Part shown: in pieces, positions 15,200 through 18,467 of the stretch
Numbering within the stretch: the first letter of the stretch is position 1
Layout of the letters: each line of letters begins with the position of its first letter
Translations under genes and position numbers: made by a program
Notes under the pieces: generated by a model
Told to the model about the DNA's origin: nothing
Database searches by the model: none
The model's input: the letters and a program-made list of their open reading frames with translations, nothing else
Origin: Dehalococcoidia bacterium UBA1332
GTDB taxonomy: Bacteria > Chloroflexota > Dehalococcoidia > Lucifugimonadales > Lucifugimonadaceae
Reading direction: 5' to 3'
NCBI GenBank assembly: GCA_002306745.1
Contig: DBSW01000150.1
Span: 1 to 18,467 of the forward strand
DNA: 18,467 nucleotides

Positions 15200-16192
15200 C
15201 TAACTATCAGTATGCGTGGAGAAATCATCACCGGAATCTTGTGCGCCAGCAGGCAAAGGGTTAGGCATACCAGGTAATTCAGATGTCCCTCGAATACGTT
15301 CTAAACTTCTCGCCAAATACTGATTCCGCTTCTTTTGTTCGTTTTCAGAAATATAAAAAGCATAGCGAGACGTGAGCATTGCCCCCACAAGCAAAATAAT
15401 TGCTGAGACATAAACGAAGATCATCAGAACGATAATGGCGCTAACACCGCCATAAACAGAAGTTGCGACACCGCTCATATTTCTCAGGTAAAAAACAAAG
15501 ACCGCTTTTGAGATTTCAAAAGCGGCTGCACCAACTAGGGCAGTTGGCCAGACTTCTTTAAACTTAAGTTTTGTATTCGGAAGCCACCAGTACAAGGTAA
15601 GAAAAACAACAAAACTCAAAAACAACGGTACAAATACAGCTACTCGCTGCCACAACAAAGGGTCACTGATAGGTGCGTCAGGCAACCATATAGCAGATAA
15701 ATCCTGAATAAAGCTTAAGATACCGGTGATAACAACAGATGCGAATAACAAAGTTGCTGCTCCAAACATCAAAGCAATATCCATTAACCGTTCTGTGATA
15801 AAAGGACGCGTTTTATCAATGCCCCAAATCACATTTATGCTTTTTCGTATTGCGCTGAAAACCTGCTGAGATACCCAAAAAAGACCAATTACAGCAACAA
15901 CACTACCGGCTGTACGACCTGCAGAAATGCCATCAAAAAAATCGGCTAGAAAATCGTCGTCTAATTCAGCAAGCACTGGAATTTGCTCTCTCAAGCCAGC
16001 AATTAGTTTTTGCTCGAAATCTGTAATACCGAGTGCAAATGAGAAAACGGCAATCAGAGCAAGCGTAAGAGGAAATAAAGAAAAGAAAGCGTAGTAAGCG
16101 ATAGCCGCTGACATATAGGGACCATTTTTTGCCAAAAACTCATTGAAGTTGCTAGCGATAAACTTAATTACTGATAAGGAAATATTGAGCAT
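15200..16192 (-). CDS. YihY/BrkB family inner-membrane protein
   Basis: This is a polytopic membrane protein with about six hydrophobic segments. Family signatures are AAIAYYAFFSLFPLTLALIAV near the N-terminus, VVAVIGLFWVSQQVFSAIRKSINVIWGI, and YGGVSAIIVLMIFVYVSAIILLVGA near the C-terminus. A hydrophilic charged tail of about 55 residues follows, beginning ENEQKKRNQY. The family (formerly mis-assigned as ribonuclease BN) has no settled biochemical role. I chose the ATG at 16192, which leaves about 28 residues before the first membrane segment. The longest frame would use a TTG at 16222; neither has a Shine-Dalgarno. The gene lies downstream of the pterin-binding methyltransferase across a gap of 112 bp from the TTG (142 bp from the ATG). 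Convergent with ileS. Confidence 0.85.
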   Translation of the reverse strand: MLNISLSVIKFIASNFNEFLAKNGPYMSAAIAYYAFFSLFPLTLALIAVFSFALGITDFEQKLIAGLREQIPVLAELDDDFLADFFDGISAGRTAGSVVAVIGLFWVSQQVFSAIRKSINVIWGIDKTRPFITERLMDIALMFGAATLLFASVVITGILSFIQDLSAIWLPDAPISDPLLWQRVAVFVPLFLSFVVFLTLYWWLPNTKLKFKEVWPTALVGAAAFEISKAVFVFYLRNMSGVATSVYGGVSAIIVLMIFVYVSAIILLVGAMLTSRYAFYISENEQKKRNQYLARSLERIRGTSELPGMPNPLPAGAQDSGDDFSTHTDS

Positions 16193-16334
16193 TAGAACGG
16201 CTATTGTGCCAAGACCGTACAAAATTGCGCAATCGAAACGTGATACGAAATTCTGCGATCAATAAACATGCTTACAGTCGACTTTGATAAATTAATCTAA
16301 TAATCGCAATAAAGTAAGCAAAGCTATATACAAG

Positions 16335-17378
16335 CTACGAGTTGTCTAGATCTCCTGCACGAAATGCTGTGATGTAGTTCATAGCAAAGTCATCATTCCC
16401 TTTAAGTAAATCCATCGCAATCTGCACTGGAACTGATTCAAGATCAATAGTAAGAGATCGTTTAGCAGAAGTAGTAATTGGATCAATAATTCCCGAGTCG
16501 ACACCAGCTTGAATAGCTAAATACAGGAATACATCATTGATTAGTCGACGTTTAGGAATACCAAAAGAAACGTTACTGATTCCACCGGCAATGTGTATCT
16601 CATGACCGAATTCCGACCTAATTCCCTCTATGGTCGTCAATGCATGGTTGCCATAATTAGAATCCACTGCGATAGGGAAGTAAAGTGGATCAACAAACAA
16701 ATCATCCTTAGCGATCCCTTTACCTAGTGCCATTTCAACAATGCGCCCTATGTTCTCTAGTCGCTCATTAGCATCATTGGGCATGCCAGCTTCATTTGAG
16801 GCCATCACGATCGCTCTCGCATCATACTTAATTGCCATATCTATCGCCTCAGGACGTTCTAGGGCGATCGAGTTAAGCATTGGACGTCCTTGTAATCCCT
16901 CGTAAGCTGCCAAGCCAGCCTCGATAATTTCCGGATTAGAAGAATCAATACTTGGTGGGAGGGTGGAGACTGAGCCAACAAACTTGACCAGCCAACGCAT
17001 CGTCTTTTTCTGCTCATCCAACCTGTATGAAGATTCATCTACGTTAAGATCAAGATAATTTGCACCTGCACTAGTCTGGCGGTCAATTTCATATTTGATA
17101 TATGCCTTTCCAGCTTCGACTTGATTAGCCTCACCATAGGTTCCCATCCACATCGCAATTTGAAAATGCTTGAGATTCCCTTGTTTGTAGGGTTGGGTAG
17201 ATTTGAAATGATCAGGAACATCTAAAAATCTACGATCGCCATCAATGGTGTACTTAACAGCTTCTCTACCATCTTCATAAACATGACCACGAATACCACC
17301 ACGTTTTACAACTCGTGTTGCGTGGATGTTCTCGCCTATGACTGTAAATTGATCAGAATTACTTATTAATTTTGGCAT
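16335..17378 (-). CDS. Pterin-binding (methyltetrahydrofolate) methyltransferase, AcsE/MetH-domain-like
   Basis: The 347 residues have the pterin-binding TIM-barrel signatures of methyl-THF:corrinoid methyltransferases and the MetH folate domain: FTVIGENIHATR (11-22), AGANYLDLNVDE (104-115), PPSIDSSNPEIIEAGL (141-156), PMLNSIALE (166-174), DLFVDPLYFPI (226-236), and GGISNVSFGIPKRRLINDVFL (265-285), followed by AGVDSGIIDP. Such enzymes move a methyl group between methyl-THF and a corrinoid protein. It is longer than AcsE (about 262 residues), with about 40 extra residues between residues 22 and 70, so it may be a distinct subfamily. No corrinoid protein is encoded in the window. It lies 67 bp behind the MetF/MetV fusion, which makes or consumes methyl-THF, so functional coupling is likely. 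ATG start at 17378. Confidence 0.85.
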   Translation of the reverse strand: MPKLISNSDQFTVIGENIHATRVVKRGGIRGHVYEDGREAVKYTIDGDRRFLDVPDHFKSTQPYKQGNLKHFQIAMWMGTYGEANQVEAGKAYIKYEIDRQTSAGANYLDLNVDESSYRLDEQKKTMRWLVKFVGSVSTLPPSIDSSNPEIIEAGLAAYEGLQGRPMLNSIALERPEAIDMAIKYDARAIVMASNEAGMPNDANERLENIGRIVEMALGKGIAKDDLFVDPLYFPIAVDSNYGNHALTTIEGIRSEFGHEIHIAGGISNVSFGIPKRRLINDVFLYLAIQAGVDSGIIDPITTSAKRSLTIDLESVPVQIAMDLLKGNDDFAMNYITAFRAGDLDNS

Positions 17379-17445
17379 TTTATTTATCTCAAGGCGAATT
17401 CAGGCTTATTTGATATAAACATAAATAATTAGATTGAATTCGAAT

Positions 17446-18467
17446 TCATTCACCTGCATCAGCGTCATCTGAGCTTTGCCGACCATGATGATCACGCGAA
17501 AGAAAAGTATTCGACCAAGCTGACGTATTTTTCAAAGCACCGTCTCGGAACACTACTGGTCTTTCAAGCATCTTCTCCTCATCACCAAAAGGCTTAAGTC
17601 TTTCGTAAGCTCGTAACCATATGCATTGCTCGTCTAAGATTTCACATTTGCCCGCCTTTGTTCCACCACACGGACCGTTACGCTGATTTTTTACACACTG
17701 AGATTCAGGGCACAGATACGCTATATCTGGCAGAGAACAATCACCGCAATCACGGCATTGATAAACAGGTACTTTTGCCGCCTGTTCAAACACATGAGCA
17801 GCAGTTGCAAGCTTTTTGTTTTTATCAATCTTGCCGTAAACGGCACGACCAATTTTGAATCCGAGTGAATGTTTATCAAAAACTCTGTCGTGTACAAATT
17901 TGCCAAAACGATATTTGATAGGAACAGACAAACGAGATTTTGCACGAGCAGCTTTAGTTTTTGAGGAAACGTATGACGTGTTCAATACATCCGAACTCAA
18001 ACCTGCATTTTCTCCGCGCTCATAGTAGTAAAACTCGTCTTGTTGCGAAAAGTTGATCTCGCTTGTAAAGCTTTTCCAGTCATTTTCGCCAAACGAATCA
18101 ACTATTTCCATAATACGTTGGATACGCGCTAGCTGCGGTCTACCAGATATATATACTCCGCTGTATCCAATTCCTTTCAAGATAGCAATCTGCTTAGCTG
18201 CAAGCTCTGAGAAAAACAACCTACCGCGATCTTTCGATTTAGCCTGCTTATTTGCTATAGCTTTTAGCTCATCAGACACCCAAACGCCAGGTACTCCCCA
18301 TTGGTTGAAAAAACGAGCGGCAGGAGCTGAAAGAATAAAAACCGAACCTAAAAGAGGAACATTGATATTATTCGAATTAACGTAGGTGTGAAGCTCAGAT
18401 AATTTGTGAGAATCGTATCCAATTTGAGTGACTGCAAATCTAGCTCCTGAACGGACCTTCATCGCTA
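17446..18467 (-). CDS. Methylenetetrahydrofolate reductase (MetF-type) fused to a MetV-like Cys-rich C-terminal domain, partial
   Basis: The frame is open to the right edge, so the N-terminus is missing; the ATG at 18462 is internal. The first visible residues, GARFAVTQIGYD, match the MetF strand usually written AGAxFxxTQ. VPLLGSVFILS and GIGYSGVYISG belong to the same barrel. After a linker, residues near 233-266 of the visible part carry CRDCGDC, then CPESQCVKNQRNGPCGG. This is the MTHFR C-terminal/MetV motif, whose cysteines are expected to bind zinc or help couple the reductase to electron donors. The reaction interconverts 5,10-methylene-THF and 5-methyl-THF. The Cys-rich fusion resembles partners in acetogen-type and demethylation pathways more than enterobacterial MetF. 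The pterin-binding methyltransferase gene follows by 67 bp in the same direction. Confidence 0.86.
   Translation of the reverse strand, partial: AMKVRSGARFAVTQIGYDSHKLSELHTYVNSNNINVPLLGSVFILSAPAARFFNQWGVPGVWVSDELKAIANKQAKSKDRGRLFFSELAAKQIAILKGIGYSGVYISGRPQLARIQRIMEIVDSFGENDWKSFTSEINFSQQDEFYYYERGENAGLSSDVLNTSYVSSKTKAARAKSRLSVPIKYRFGKFVHDRVFDKHSLGFKIGRAVYGKIDKNKKLATAAHVFEQAAKVPVYQCRDCGDCSLPDIAYLCPESQCVKNQRNGPCGGTKAGKCEILDEQCIWLRAYERLKPFGDEEKMLERPVVFRDGALKNTSAWSNTFLSRDHHGRQSSDDADAGE

Overview
The window is bacterial chromosomal DNA, AT-leaning and gene-dense. It carries mainly housekeeping and catabolic genes, with no mobile elements, tRNA/rRNA genes or CRISPR. The gene mix suggests an uncultured Chloroflexota-type bacterium, possibly a SAR202-like marine lineage. 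It includes an ileS with a T-box leader and an unusual IleRS, an archaeal-type methionine aminopeptidase, a fused MetF/MetV-type reductase beside a pterin-binding methyltransferase, and UxuA-like, DUF362, amidohydrolase and OCD-like enzymes. The taxonomic guess is inference only.

Layout: 1-1094 (-) is the N-terminal third of mfd, running off the left edge. Divergent from it, proB-proA (1311-3781, +) encode the first two steps from glutamate to proline. Convergent with proA is a minus-strand pair: a DUF362 protein (upstream) and a UxuA-like TIM-barrel protein (6111-3877). A divergent amidohydrolase follows (6305-7153, +).

The 504-bp gap 7154-7657 holds the most notable element. A promoter-like sequence is framed by a 10-bp inverted repeat. 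A nearly leaderless 35-codon ORF with seven Cys codons follows, then a rho-independent terminator whose 5' arm can pair alternatively with a segment inside the Cys-rich ORF. This has the layout of a cysteine-responsive ribosome-mediated attenuator. No recognisable sulfur gene follows, only a 36-codon ORF and then a type II methionine aminopeptidase (GTG start) and a DapA-like aldolase (TTG start).

A convergent ornithine cyclodeaminase/mu-crystallin family gene (10490-9486, -) is followed by a 360-bp spacer and thpR (10851-11471, +). A complete transcriptional T-box leader (specifier AUC, antiterminator and terminator visible) precedes ileS (11875-15132, +). The right end is a minus-strand cluster: a MetF/MetV fusion entering from the right edge, a methyl-THF-type pterin-binding methyltransferase, and a YihY/BrkB membrane protein. 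Several genes lack a convincing Shine-Dalgarno sequence and GTG/TTG starts are common, so several start sites are uncertain.
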